50,481 nt of DNA from Bacteroidota bacterium (GCA_024277895.1 JAJRUH010000061.1:1-50481); one strand, 5' to 3'; shown: positions 39,875-49,408, numbered from the stretch's first letter. Notes: generated by a model from the letters alone, not told the origin. Translations and numbers: made by a program.

Positions 39875-40495
39875 CTACGAATGAAAACTTTTAACTGATT
39901 CAGCAATTAAATATTGTGCAGACCAATATAGTACGATGGTTGCTATTTTTGAAAATTCATAATCATAATAAAATTTTGTAAATGCAATATTAGTATCTGA
40001 AAAAACAAACAATACTGCTCCGATAAATGCAAATTTTGAAATATTCGAATAGTCCTTTTGCACATAAGAACGCCAAGCCATTGTAACAATAATGAAGATA
40101 TAAACCATTACAGGCATTGTCATTTTTCCGGTATATTGAGAAAAAAACAGAGCTAATAAAATTGCTGCCGCATAAAAAGGAATCGAACTCAGCAATTTCA
40201 ATTTTTTGTTTCTTTTAATAAAAGCTGTAATATAAAAAATATGAGCAATTAAAAATGCCGCCAAACCGAAAATAAATTTATCAATTACTTTCATTAAAAA
40301 AATATCACCTGCTAATGAAAAAATGAACCCTGCAAAAATTAATTTGGCATAAACAGAATTCGGTTTTATTAAAAAAATCAGAATTAATACCGGAATTGGT
40401 TTTGTAACAGTGCGTAATAAATCATTACCGGTATAAACTGCAAAACAAAAAATTAAAGCCGATATTACAAATAAACCCTTTAAAATATTTTTCAT
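39875..40495 (-). CDS. YhhN-family membrane protein (lysoplasmalogenase-like)
   Basis: 206 aa, multiple TM; TKPIPVLILIFLI, FSLAGDIFLM, FVFSDTNIAFTKF, YWSAQYLIAES. Confidence 0.82.
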   Translation of the reverse strand: MKNILKGLFVISALIFCFAVYTGNDLLRTVTKPIPVLILIFLIKPNSVYAKLIFAGFIFSLAGDIFLMKVIDKFIFGLAAFLIAHIFYITAFIKRNKKLKLLSSIPFYAAAILLALFFSQYTGKMTMPVMVYIFIIVTMAWRSYVQKDYSNISKFAFIGAVLFVFSDTNIAFTKFYYDYEFSKIATIVLYWSAQYLIAESVKSFHS

Positions 40496-40531
40496 AACTT
40501 TTGAATTAATTTATTTCTCAAATATATAAAA

Positions 40532-40562
40532 TTTGCAGAAACCGGCATAATAAGTATATTTG
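40532..40562 (+). promoter_or_regulatory. Bacteroidota-type promoter TTTG-N19-TATATTTG
   Basis: TTTG at 40532-40535, TATATTTG at 40555-40562, just upstream of the small Cys-rich ORF. Confidence 0.7.
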
Positions 40563-40589
40563 CATCCTTTAAACTTTAAATATATTAAA

Positions 40590-40772
40590 ATGGAAAATAA
40601 AGAACATACTTGCATTGTATGTAAAAGAAATGAAAATGAAGTTCCTTTAATTTTAATGAAATATAAAGGACAAGATTTAAGAATATGTCCGCAACATGTT
40701 CCTGTATTAATACACGATCCTCAAAAATTGGTCGGGTTAGTAGAAGGTGCGGAAAATTTTACTGCCGGATAA
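40590..40772 (+). CDS. Small Cys/His putative zinc-binding protein
   Basis: MENKEHTCIVCKRNENEVPLILMKYKGQDLRICPQHVPVLIHDPQKLVGLVEGAENFTAG; CxxC ... CxxH. Listed ORF starts at 40560, but the promoter overlaps that start. Confidence 0.72.
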   Translation: MENKEHTCIVCKRNENEVPLILMKYKGQDLRICPQHVPVLIHDPQKLVGLVEGAENFTAG

Positions 40773-40793
40773 ATTATTTGTATTCAAAAAGAT

Positions 40794-40820
40794 AAAGTTC
40801 GGAAAAGCCGGACTTTTTTT
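40794..40820 (+). terminator. Intrinsic terminator
   Basis: AAAGTTCGG-aaaag-CCGGACTTT + T-run. Confidence 0.8.
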
Positions 40821-40823
40821 ATT

Positions 40824-41240
40824 TTATTCTCCGATAATTTTCACCAGCACACGTTTTCTTCTTTTTCCGTCGAATTCGCCGTAAAAAATTTGCTCCCAAG
40901 GTCCGAAATCTAATTTACCGTCAGTAATTGCAACTACAACTTCTCTGCCCATAATTGTTCTTTTTAAGTGAGCATCCGCATTATCTTCAAATGTATTGTG
41001 ATTATATTGCGAATACGGTTTTTCAGGAGCTAAGCCTTCAAGCCATTTTTCAAAATCTTTATGTAACCCGCTTTCATCATCATTAATAAATACACTTGCG
41101 GTTATGTGCATAGCATTTACCAATAATAAACCTTCTTTAATTCCGCTTTTTTGCAGTTCTTTTTCTATATCAGAAGTAATGTTAATTAATTGGCGTCTTT
41201 TAGTTGTATTAAACCAAAGCTCTTTTCTGTATGATTTCAT
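40824..41240 (-). CDS. YjbQ/UPF0047 family protein
   Basis: 138 aa; [90 protein letters not shown]. Confidence 0.92.
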   Translation of the reverse strand: MKSYRKELWFNTTKRRQLINITSDIEKELQKSGIKEGLLLVNAMHITASVFINDDESGLHKDFEKWLEGLAPEKPYSQYNHNTFEDNADAHLKRTIMGREVVVAITDGKLDFGPWEQIFYGEFDGKRRKRVLVKIIGE

Positions 41241-41278
41241 TTTTAATTAAATATCAGATTTTAGGTATAACAAGAAAG

Positions 41279-41410
41279 AGAGGCTGTCTAAAAAGTCTCG
41301 TTGTGAATAATTTAATTAAAACAGAAAAACATAAAAGTTTTTTCGTCAGTTAGTAAAAAAATCACACCGAGACTATAATTCTATAAATAACGACTTTTCA
41401 GACAGCCTCT
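41279..41410. mobile_element. Short MITE-like element (132 bp), different family
   Basis: 19-bp terminal inverted repeats AGAGGCTGTCTAAAAAGTC / GACTTTTCAGACAGCCTCT (18/19 match); no ORF. Confidence 0.75.
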
Positions 41411-41429
41411 TTAAACTTAAAATAACCGG

Positions 41430-42893
41430 TTATTTTTTCTTATTTTGTTTTATTTCTTGGGCGTCTTCAATCTTTTCATTTTTTGAATTACCTTTCAAAT
41501 AATTAGGAAGTTCCATCCCTGCCAACTTAAATAAATCTTCAAGCGGAGGAACCGCACCCATCATACCTTTCATAAAATTTGCCGTAGAACTGCTTCCGTC
41601 TCCGTCTCCGTTTCCGCTGTCCCAAACAGTTATTTTATCAATTTTAATATTTTTTATTGCTTCCACTTGTGTTTCAACCAATTCGGGGAGTCTTTCCGCA
41701 ATCATCATTAATACGGCATCACGTGCATTTTCTCCGGCAGATTCAACCATTAATTTATAACCGGCAGCTTGTTTGCTTAAAATTTCATAAGTTCCGCGAG
41801 CTTCAGCTTCCATTTCAAGGAATATGGCATCGGCTTCACCTTTTGCTATACGTCTTTGTTTTTCGGCTTCGGCATCGGCTTCAATAATTTTCTTTTGTTT
41901 TTCAATTTCGGCAGGAATTAGAATATTTGCTTTTTGCGTAGCAGCTTCTCTCTCGGCTCTTTTGAGCTCAGCTTCTTTTTCCGCAAGATATGCAGCTTCT
42001 TTTGCCTGTGCTTCATTCACTTTTTCAGCTGTAACAGAAATTTTTTCAGCTTCAGCTTCTTTTTTCATTCTTTCGGCATCGGATAATGCAATTGATATTT
42101 TAGCTGTATTTTCGCCTTCAATAGCTTTAGCATTAGCTGCTGCAACATTTGTTCTTTGTTTTTGGGTTGCAATTGCTTCTCCGATTTCAGCTTGAGAATT
42201 TGCGTCTGCAACTTTAATACGTTGATCCATTTCTGCATTTGCTCTGCCGATTTCTCCGTCTCTGTTCTTTTCTGCGACTTGTCTTTTAGCTTCATTTACG
42301 GCACCGGCAGTAGCTTCTTTCCCCAAAGCTTCAATATACCCGGCATCATCAGTAATATCAGTAACATTCACATTAATTAATTTCAAACCTATTTTTCTTA
42401 ATTCGTGTTCAACACTGGTAGAAACATTTGTTAAAAACTTTTCTCTGTCGGCATTAATTTCTTCAATATCCATTGTAGCGATAACAACTCTCAATTGTCC
42501 GAAAATAATGTCAGCAGCTAAATGACGAATTTCTGCCTGTGTAAGACCGAGCAAACGTTCAGCTGCATTTTGCATAACTCCCGGATCTGTATAAATAGCT
42601 ACCATAAAACGAGAAGGTACATTTACACGAATGTTTTGTTTACTTAAAGCATTTTCTAAACCGATTTCAATAGGAATAGGTGTTAAATCCAAAAATTCAT
42701 AATCTTGAATAATCGGAATGATAAATGCCGCTCCGCCGTGCACACATTTTGCAGTTCGTCCTGAATTGCCGATTTTTCCGTAAACAACAAGTATTCTGTC
42801 TGAAGGACATCGTTTATAACGTTTTACCAAAAAGGCAAACATTCCTAAAAGTAAAAAAACTAATAAAATAATCAGTACTGCTGCTGCTCCCAT
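41430..42893 (-). CDS. Flotillin-like SPFH/band-7 protein
   Basis: 487 aa; N-terminal TM, SPFH domain, Ala/Glu/Lys-rich coiled coil (EAEKISVTAEKVNEAQAKEAAYLAEKEAELKRAEREAATQKANILIPAEIEKQKKIIEADAEAEKQ). Confidence 0.93.
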   Translation of the reverse strand: MGAAAVLIILLVFLLLGMFAFLVKRYKRCPSDRILVVYGKIGNSGRTAKCVHGGAAFIIPIIQDYEFLDLTPIPIEIGLENALSKQNIRVNVPSRFMVAIYTDPGVMQNAAERLLGLTQAEIRHLAADIIFGQLRVVIATMDIEEINADREKFLTNVSTSVEHELRKIGLKLINVNVTDITDDAGYIEALGKEATAGAVNEAKRQVAEKNRDGEIGRANAEMDQRIKVADANSQAEIGEAIATQKQRTNVAAANAKAIEGENTAKISIALSDAERMKKEAEAEKISVTAEKVNEAQAKEAAYLAEKEAELKRAEREAATQKANILIPAEIEKQKKIIEADAEAEKQRRIAKGEADAIFLEMEAEARGTYEILSKQAAGYKLMVESAGENARDAVLMMIAERLPELVETQVEAIKNIKIDKITVWDSGNGDGDGSSSTANFMKGMMGAVPPLEDLFKLAGMELPNYLKGNSKNEKIEDAQEIKQNKKK

Positions 42894-42940
42894 AATGTAT
42901 AAATTTAACAGATTAATTAATAATTAAATGATTTAATGTG

Positions 42941-43552
42941 TCAGCGTTTTCGCTTAACAACTAATGTATCGTTAACAACTTCAATAACTTCAACAAAACT
43001 GCCGGTTTTAATATCTTCGGTATCTTCTGTAACCGCATCTAATGTTTTATATCCCTCTTGAATAATAATTTGGACTTTCCCGTTTCCTTTCTTTTTTGCG
43101 GGAATGGTTAAATACACCTCAGCTTCTTTTCCGAGAGCATTTTCCATTACTAATGTACCGCTGGACTGAAGTTTTAACAACATAAAAAATATCCAAGCGG
43201 TAAAAAGCATCATAATTAAACCGAGAGCAAGTGAAATTCCCGAAACACCCCACCACACATGCATTCCTCTGTCAATTGCAGCTAAACCGCCCCAACCGTA
43301 AAACATCAAAAATGCTAATATACTTTTAACGGAAAAAATATGCATGCCGGCATCTTGATCTCCGCTGAAATCACCATTATGATCTGCGGAAGTGTCTAAA
43401 TCGGAATCAACTCCTGCCGTTAAAGAAATTATTAGTTGAATGACAAAAATAGTTGTTGAAGGCAGTGCAATTGCCCAATGTATTTTTTGAAGTGATGATA
43501 ACGCATCCCACCAAGAAGATATTTCCATAACAAAATTATAATAAGAAACCAA
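42941..43552 (-). CDS. NfeD/YqiJ-like membrane protein with C-terminal OB-like domain, flotillin partner
   Basis: 203 aa; TM helices, then LGKEAEVYLTIPAKKKGNGKVQIIIQEGYKTLDAVTEDTEDIKTGSFVEVIEVVNDTLVVKRK; directly upstream of the flotillin gene. Confidence 0.8.
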   Translation of the reverse strand: MVSYYNFVMEISSWWDALSSLQKIHWAIALPSTTIFVIQLIISLTAGVDSDLDTSADHNGDFSGDQDAGMHIFSVKSILAFLMFYGWGGLAAIDRGMHVWWGVSGISLALGLIMMLFTAWIFFMLLKLQSSGTLVMENALGKEAEVYLTIPAKKKGNGKVQIIIQEGYKTLDAVTEDTEDIKTGSFVEVIEVVNDTLVVKRKR

Positions 43553-43585
43553 ATATATGACAATTAATTATGATATCCTAAAAAA

Positions 43586-43607
43586 AAGACCCGCTAATGC
43601 GAGTCTT
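43586..43607 (-). terminator. Intrinsic terminator
   Basis: AAGAC-C-CGC-TAAT-GCG-A-GTCTT with T-run on minus strand. Confidence 0.7.
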
Positions 43608-43627
43608 AATTAAAATTATATTAAGAT

Positions 43628-43828
43628 TTAATTTTTTTCTTCTTTTTGTTGTTTATAAAGCTTCCTTGCACCGTATGTTGCTCCGGCAGCAATTAATAAA
43701 AACAAACCTCCGTCTATCGGAATATCCTGCGGCGGCGGCGGCGGCGGTTGAGCTGCAGCATCTTTAACAAGTCCCGGTAAAACTAATAATGTAAAAACAA
43801 TAGTAATTGTGAGTAAAATCTTTTTCAT
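43628..43828 (-). CDS. 66-aa secreted protein with PID-CTERM-like sorting tail
   Basis: Signal peptide, QPPPPPPQDIPIDGGLFLLIAAGATYGARKLYKQQKEEKN: polyproline, PIDGG, hydrophobic segment, basic tail. Confidence 0.7.
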   Translation of the reverse strand: MKKILLTITIVFTLLVLPGLVKDAAAQPPPPPPQDIPIDGGLFLLIAAGATYGARKLYKQQKEEKN

Positions 43829-44082
43829 AAAATCTAAATTAAAAATTCGTAGTTTACAGATTAGGCAGTTTTTATGGGAAAACGATATTTTTATAAAATT
43901 ATTATATGCAAATTAAAACGTAAAAAATTTAATATCAAAATTTTTGTTTATATTTTTATAAAAAATTACTGAACAATAATTAAATTTAATACTTTTAAGA
44001 CGTACAAATATATAATTATTTATTAAAATTATGTATAATTTTTTGATAAAATGCAGTATATCGAAGATAAAAAAGAACAGCT

Positions 44083-44616
44083 ATGTATAAAAAGAACAGT
44101 ATTCATACCAACGTCGCCTTTTCCGCCATTAAAGAGTTTCTTATCACAAATTCGACTCAAAGGATTGAAAATAAGAAAGTTCCGAATGAACTTTCTTACA
44201 AAGCAGCGTGTTTTGTTACTCTTAAAACAGATATTGATAAATTGAGAGGTTGCATCGGTACGTTAAAGCCTGTATATAAAAATTTATATACAGAAATTAT
44301 TAAAAATGCCGTAGCTTCAGCTTTTCGAGATAATAGATTTTATCCTCTTACTTCAGAAGAACTTAACAGTATTATCATAACTGTTGAAGTATTATTTCCG
44401 CCGGAAAAAATTGAAGATATTTCTATGTTAAATCCTAAAATTTACGGTGCAATTGTATCAGATAAATTCGGAAGACGCGGAGTTTTACTGCCTGGTATTG
44501 AAGGAATTGATACTGTTGAAAACCAGATACAAATTATAAAACACAAAGCAAATATTATACAAAAAACTAATACTAATTTAACTTTTTATAGATTTAAAAC
44601 AGAAAAATTTCATTAA
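44083..44616 (+). CDS. AMMECR1-domain protein
   Basis: 177 aa; CFVTLKTDIDKLRGCIGTLKPVYKNLYTEIIKNAVASAFRDNRFYPLTSEELNSIIITVEVL. Confidence 0.88.
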   Translation: MYKKNSIHTNVAFSAIKEFLITNSTQRIENKKVPNELSYKAACFVTLKTDIDKLRGCIGTLKPVYKNLYTEIIKNAVASAFRDNRFYPLTSEELNSIIITVEVLFPPEKIEDISMLNPKIYGAIVSDKFGRRGVLLPGIEGIDTVENQIQIIKHKANIIQKTNTNLTFYRFKTEKFH

Positions 44617-44782
44617 ATATATCTTAAGCAGTTAAAAAATTATTAATACATCTTCTGTTTTTTGTTAATTACATCAAATTTACGAATCGGATTACAGAAC
44701 CAAAAAGAAAAAATTAAATAAATTTAAGCTTTCGGTTTTTTTATATTTTCTTTGTATTGTTATAAATTAAATAAAAAAGCAT

Positions 44783-46939
44783 ATGAAACGATTATTATTG
44801 ATAATAACGATTATTTTAAGTTCTGTTCTTTTTGCTGTTTCTCAAAAAAAGCAACTGACAATTGAAGATGCGGTAACAGGACAATGGCGTCAATTATACC
44901 CGAAACATATTCAGGGAATAAAGCCCTATTCAGATAATGATTTCACTTATGTAACAAATTATAAGGAAATCCATTTGATGAATAAAAACGGGAAAGACAT
45001 CAAAATGATTACCGATTTGAAAGAACTTAATTCGGCATTAAAAGAAACCGGACATAAAGAGATGAAATTCTTTCCGTATTGGAATTACAAGTGGACAGAT
45101 GCACAACATTTAAATTTTATAACCGACAGTATATTTTATGTTTACAATATTCAAAATAAAAAAATTGAAACTGATGTTCTGCTTCCGAAAAATTCAAAAA
45201 ACATAACTGTTTGTTATAAAAATGATTACGTAGCTTTTACAATTAAAAATAATTTATATTTTTCCGATGAAAAATCCAAAACAGTTCAAATTACTTTTGA
45301 TGAGAACAAAGGAATTGTAAACGGCAGCAATTATGTTCACAGACAGGAATTCGGTATAAATAAAGGAATTTTTTGGTCTCCGAAAGGAAATGCAATCGCC
45401 TTCTACAGAAAAGATGAGACTATGGTTGCAGATTATCCTTTGGTGGATATTTCAACTCGTATTGCAACCGTTAAAAATATCAAATACCCGATGATTGGTG
45501 AAAAAAGCGAAGAAGTTACACTCGGAATTTACAATTTAAAAACCGGAAAAACAGTTTTTTGTAATGTAAAAGATTTTACCAACGAGCATTATCTCACAAG
45601 TATCACTTGGCGTCCCGACGGAAAATATATTTTTATCGGTGTGCTTAACAGAGAACAAAATCATTTAAAAATGAATATGTATAATGCTTCAACCGGGGCA
45701 TTTGTAAAAACTTTATTTGAAGAAAGAAACGACCGCTATGTTGAACCCGAGCATCCGCTTTATTTTTTACCAAACAGTAATGACGAATTCTTATACTACA
45801 GTGAAAGAGATGGTTATGACCACTTATATCTTTACAATACAGATGGAAAATTATTAAAACAAGTTACAAAAGGAAATTGGGTTGTACTGGATTTTAAAGG
45901 TTTCGATAAAAAAGGAAAAAATATTTTTATTACTTCAACAGAAGAAAGTCCTATTGAAAAACAATTATATAAAGTAAATATCAATACCGGAAAAATACTA
46001 AAATTAACAACGAATAAAGGAACTCACACAATTATTCTTTCAAATTCAAGAAAATATTTCTTTGATTCTTATTCAAATACTAAAGTTGCAAATAATAACA
46101 GAATTTGTGATGACAAAGGAAAAATTGTTCAGAATATTTTAAACGCAAAAGACCCGCTGAATGAATACGACTTAGGCAAAATGTCAATAGGAACAATAAA
46201 AGCAGCCGACGGAAAAACAGATTTATATTACAGATTAATAACACCGCCTAATTTCGATCCTAAAAAGAAATATCCTGTTGTTGTTTATGTTTACGGCGGG
46301 CCTCATGCCCAATTAGTTACAAATTCACGTCTCGGAGGTGCAAGATTATGGAATTATTATATGGCACAAAAAGGATATATTATGTTTACACTTGATAACA
46401 GAGGTTCTGCAAACAGGGGTTTTGCATTTGAAAGTATTATTCACCGACAATGCGGGCAAGAAGAAATGAAAGACCAAATGAAAGGTATCGAATTTATTAA
46501 AAAATTACCCTATGTTGATGCCGACAGAATAGGAGTTCATGGCTGGAGTTACGGCGGATTTATGACAGTCTCTTTAATCACAAATTATCCGGAAACATTT
46601 AAAGTTGCCGTTGCAGGCGGTCCTGTTATTGATTGGAAATATTACGAAGTTATGTACGGAGAACGCTATATGGACACCCCGAAAGAAAATCCGGAAGGGT
46701 TTAAAAAAACAAGTTTATTAAATAAAGCAAAAGATTTAAAAGGCAGATTATTAATAATACACGGCTATGTCGATCCGGTGGTTGTTCCGCAAAACAGTTT
46801 GGATTTTATTCGTTCCTGTATAAAAGCAGGTACCGATATTGATTATTTTTTATATCCCGAAAGCGAACATAATATGAGAGGTAAAAAACGTGTGCATTTA
46901 ATGAAAAAAATAACGCGATATTTTGATGATTATTTGTAA
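44783..46939 (+). CDS. S9-family prolyl oligopeptidase / dipeptidyl peptidase IV
   Basis: 718 aa; DPP-IV beta-propeller, GVHGWSYGGFMT nucleophile, YVDPVVVPQNSL and ESEHNMRGKKRVHL. Confidence 0.95.
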   Translation: MKRLLLIITIILSSVLFAVSQKKQLTIEDAVTGQWRQLYPKHIQGIKPYSDNDFTYVTNYKEIHLMNKNGKDIKMITDLKELNSALKETGHKEMKFFPYWNYKWTDAQHLNFITDSIFYVYNIQNKKIETDVLLPKNSKNITVCYKNDYVAFTIKNNLYFSDEKSKTVQITFDENKGIVNGSNYVHRQEFGINKGIFWSPKGNAIAFYRKDETMVADYPLVDISTRIATVKNIKYPMIGEKSEEVTLGIYNLKTGKTVFCNVKDFTNEHYLTSITWRPDGKYIFIGVLNREQNHLKMNMYNASTGAFVKTLFEERNDRYVEPEHPLYFLPNSNDEFLYYSERDGYDHLYLYNTDGKLLKQVTKGNWVVLDFKGFDKKGKNIFITSTEESPIEKQLYKVNINTGKILKLTTNKGTHTIILSNSRKYFFDSYSNTKVANNNRICDDKGKIVQNILNAKDPLNEYDLGKMSIGTIKAADGKTDLYYRLITPPNFDPKKKYPVVVYVYGGPHAQLVTNSRLGGARLWNYYMAQKGYIMFTLDNRGSANRGFAFESIIHRQCGQEEMKDQMKGIEFIKKLPYVDADRIGVHGWSYGGFMTVSLITNYPETFKVAVAGGPVIDWKYYEVMYGERYMDTPKENPEGFKKTSLLNKAKDLKGRLLIIHGYVDPVVVPQNSLDFIRSCIKAGTDIDYFLYPESEHNMRGKKRVHLMKKITRYFDDYL

Positions 46940-46952
46940 ATTAATAATTCGC

Positions 46953-46981
46953 CGAAGTTGATGTCTTTAAGAAAAACTTCG
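46953..46981 (+). terminator. Terminator-like hairpin after S9 peptidase gene
   Basis: CGAAGTT ... AACTTCG 7-bp stem with a 15-nt loop. Confidence 0.45.
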
Positions 46982-46993
46982 ACAAAAATAAAT

Positions 46994-47228
46994 AGGGCTT
47001 GCTGAAAAGCTCACAGGTGCATTAGATTTCAAGTTTCTCGTTTGAAGTCGTATATAAATACTGTGAAATAAGAGAAATTTGAAAGATGGTGTGCCTGCGG
47101 GAAGCTAAAATATTTTACACAAGTGCAAGGAAATAGGGTGAAATGAATTAAAAACCTTGCACTTGCATATGTAAATAACCTTATAAGTAACTGAAACACA
47201 AATATATTAGCATTTTTCAGCAAGCCCT
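46994..47228. mobile_element. MITE-like element, copy B (235 bp), opposite orientation to copy A
   Basis: Same perfect 15-bp TIRs AGGGCTTGCTGAAAA; flanked by AAAT on both sides; internal CAAGTGCAAGG/CCTTGCACTTG inverted repeat. Confidence 0.87.
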
Positions 47229-47240
47229 AAATAACCAAAT

Positions 47241-47275
47241 AAAAAAGAGAGTTTCATTACAAAACTCTCTTTTTT
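47241..47275 (-). terminator. Intrinsic terminator of rplS
   Basis: 14-bp stem AAAAAAGAGAGTTT / AAACTCTCTTTTTT. Confidence 0.85.
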
Positions 47276-47295
47276 TATAATCGTTAAGAATATAT

Positions 47296-47643
47296 TTAGA
47301 ATCTTTTTTCTTTAATTCTGGCTTTTTTACCTGTCAGTTTTCTGAAATAATAAATTCTTGCTCTTCGGACTTTTCCTTTTTTATTAACAACAATTTTATC
47401 AATCAACGGAGAATAAAGCGGGAAAATTCTTTCGATACCGACTCCTCCTGTTGATTTTCTTACGGTAAAAGTTTTTGTGGTTCCTTCACCTTTTTTTTGA
47501 ATAACAACACCTCTGTAATCTTGTATTCTTTCTTTTTCGCCTTCTTTAATTTTATAACTTACGGTTATCGTATCCCCTGCTCCGAATTCGGGAAAATCAA
47601 TTTCTTTTGCAAATGCCGTTTCAACTACTTTTAATAAATCCAT
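47296..47643 (-). CDS. rplS: 50S ribosomal protein L19
   Basis: 115 aa; FGAGDTITVSYKIKEGEKERIQDYRGVVIQKKGEGTTKTFTVRKSTGGVGIERIFPLYSPLIDKIVV. Confidence 0.97.
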   Translation of the reverse strand: MDLLKVVETAFAKEIDFPEFGAGDTITVSYKIKEGEKERIQDYRGVVIQKKGEGTTKTFTVRKSTGGVGIERIFPLYSPLIDKIVVNKKGKVRRARIYYFRKLTGKKARIKEKRF

Positions 47644-47735
47644 CTCTGTGTATATTTTGTATTTCTTTAAAATTGAGGACGCAAAAATATAATAAATTTA
47701 TTTACCGGCAATTAATTACGCCTCTTTTTTTCTTT

Positions 47736-48404
47736 TTATTCCGTAAAAACGTATTGAATAATATTTGCCCCTGCTTCTAATGCCTGCAAATGCTTTTCTA
47801 CAGGGTCATGATATACTTCGGTATCTTCCCATCCGTTACCCAAATCACATTCATAAGTATAAAGTAAAACAAGTCGGTTATCAAAAAAAATACCGAATGC
47901 CTGCGGACGTTTTCCGTTGTGTTTATGAATTTTAGGCAAACCGTTCGGGAAATCATATTTTTGATGAAATATCGGGTGCGAATACGGCAATTCAACAAGC
48001 CGCCGATCGGGAAACAATTTTCTGATTTCTCTGCGAATATATTTATCCATTCCGTAATTGTCATCAATATGCAAAAAACCGCCGCCGAGAAGATATGTTC
48101 TTAAGTTTTTTTGTTCTTCAACAGAAAAAATAACATTCCCATGCCCTGTCATATGCAAAAAAGGATAATTAAAAATTTCGGGACTGCCGACTTCAACCGT
48201 TGCCGGTTCCGAGTTTATTGAAGTATGAAGATTTTTATTGCAAAATTCAATTAAATTTGGTAAAGACGTAGGATTTGCATACCAATCGCCGCCGCCGTTA
48301 TATTTTAATCGGGCAATTTGATATGAACTTTGAGCCGAAAGCACAAAAAAACTAAAAAAACTAAAAAATAAGATTGATAAAATTTTCTTAATAAACATAC
48401 TCAA
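47736..48404 (-). CDS. Secreted DUF4159 protein
   Basis: 222 aa; signal peptide; ARLKYNGGGDWYANPTSLPNLIEF, FLHMTGHGNVIFS, LLGGGFLHIDDNYGMDKYIR, LYTYECDLGNGWED. Confidence 0.88.
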   Translation of the reverse strand: MSMFIKKILSILFFSFFSFFVLSAQSSYQIARLKYNGGGDWYANPTSLPNLIEFCNKNLHTSINSEPATVEVGSPEIFNYPFLHMTGHGNVIFSVEEQKNLRTYLLGGGFLHIDDNYGMDKYIRREIRKLFPDRRLVELPYSHPIFHQKYDFPNGLPKIHKHNGKRPQAFGIFFDNRLVLLYTYECDLGNGWEDTEVYHDPVEKHLQALEAGANIIQYVFTE

Positions 48405-48440
48405 AACTTTTAACTTTCTCCTTTTAACTAATAACGAACT

Positions 48441-49148
48441 CTACACATTCATAAAATCAATAATCTGGCAAGCAACAATTCCGGCTGTTTCGGTTCGTAA
48501 ACGAGCATCCGACAAACTTATCTCCGCAAAACCTTTTGATACAGCCTGTTTCACCTCATCTTTCGAGAAATCCCCTTCGGGACCTATTAAAATTAAAACA
48601 TTTTTCCCTTTTTCGTAAACTTCTTTTATATGCTTTTTAGTATCCGAATCGTAACAATGTGCAATATATTTTTGTCCTTCAAAATCAGAATTAATAATAT
48701 CTTTAAAAGTAACAAGTTTTTGAAGAACCGGTTTAAAGAACGCTTTCGATTGCTTAGTTGCCGATATAATTACTTTTTCGAGCCGTTCGGGTTTAACAGT
48801 TTTTCTTTCCGAATAACGACTGATAAACGGTATAATTTCATCAACGCCTATTTCTGTTGCTTTTTCAAGAAAAAACTCAAAACGACTGATATTTTTTGTA
48901 GGAGCAACAGCTATTTGAAAACAATATTCTTTTCGTCTTTCTTTTTCTTGAATATCAACCACCTTAACCGAACATTTTTTAGGATTATCATCCGTAATTT
49001 CGGTTACAAACAATTTACCCTTTCCGTTAATCAGTTGTATTTTATCTCCGTTTTTTAATCTTAACACTTTTATGCAATGTTTTGATTCTTCCTGCGAAAG
49101 TGTATATGTATTGCTTAATATGTCGGGGGTGTAAAAAATGTGCATCAA
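48441..49148 (-). CDS. rsmE: 16S rRNA (uracil-1498-N3)-methyltransferase
   Basis: 235 aa; HCIKVLRLKNGDKIQLINGKG, EIIPFISRYSERK, VLILIGPEGDFSKDEV, LSDARLRTETAGIVA. Confidence 0.95.
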   Translation of the reverse strand: MMHIFYTPDILSNTYTLSQEESKHCIKVLRLKNGDKIQLINGKGKLFVTEITDDNPKKCSVKVVDIQEKERRKEYCFQIAVAPTKNISRFEFFLEKATEIGVDEIIPFISRYSERKTVKPERLEKVIISATKQSKAFFKPVLQKLVTFKDIINSDFEGQKYIAHCYDSDTKKHIKEVYEKGKNVLILIGPEGDFSKDEVKQAVSKGFAEISLSDARLRTETAGIVACQIIDFMNV

Positions 49149-49228
49149 AAATTATTATAATTGCAAAAATACTTTAATTTCGTTATTGAAAAAACTGTTG
49201 AATGACAAAAATAGGATTACTATTCAAT

Positions 49229-49408
49229 ACTCTTACCGGTAATTGTTTGCAATGGCGTAAATTAGACTACATTCATCAAAATCCGGTTAAAGAATTGATT
49301 GTAGAGCATCCGGAAGAATATTTATATTCAAGTGCAAGAAATTATGCCGGTTTAGATGCAGTTTTAGATATTGAAATGTTAAATTTGCCATGGAAAACGT
49401 ACAATTAG
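49229..49408 (+). pseudogene. C-terminal remnant of an IS200-like/REP-associated (RAYT-like) transposase
   Basis: RKLDYIHQNPVKELIVEHPEEYLYSSARNYAGLDAVLDIE; the catalytic HUH/Tyr portion is absent. Confidence 0.72.

Noticed and set aside
41824-42195. 123-aa plus ORF rich in Ala/Ser/Phe
   Set aside because: Antisense shadow of the flotillin coiled-coil repeat codons.
47029-47223. 64-aa minus ORF in MITE copy B
   Set aside because: No similarity to the frame in copy A; chance ORF inside a noncoding element.
48630-49058. 142-aa plus-strand ORF
   Set aside because: Fully antisense to rsmE.
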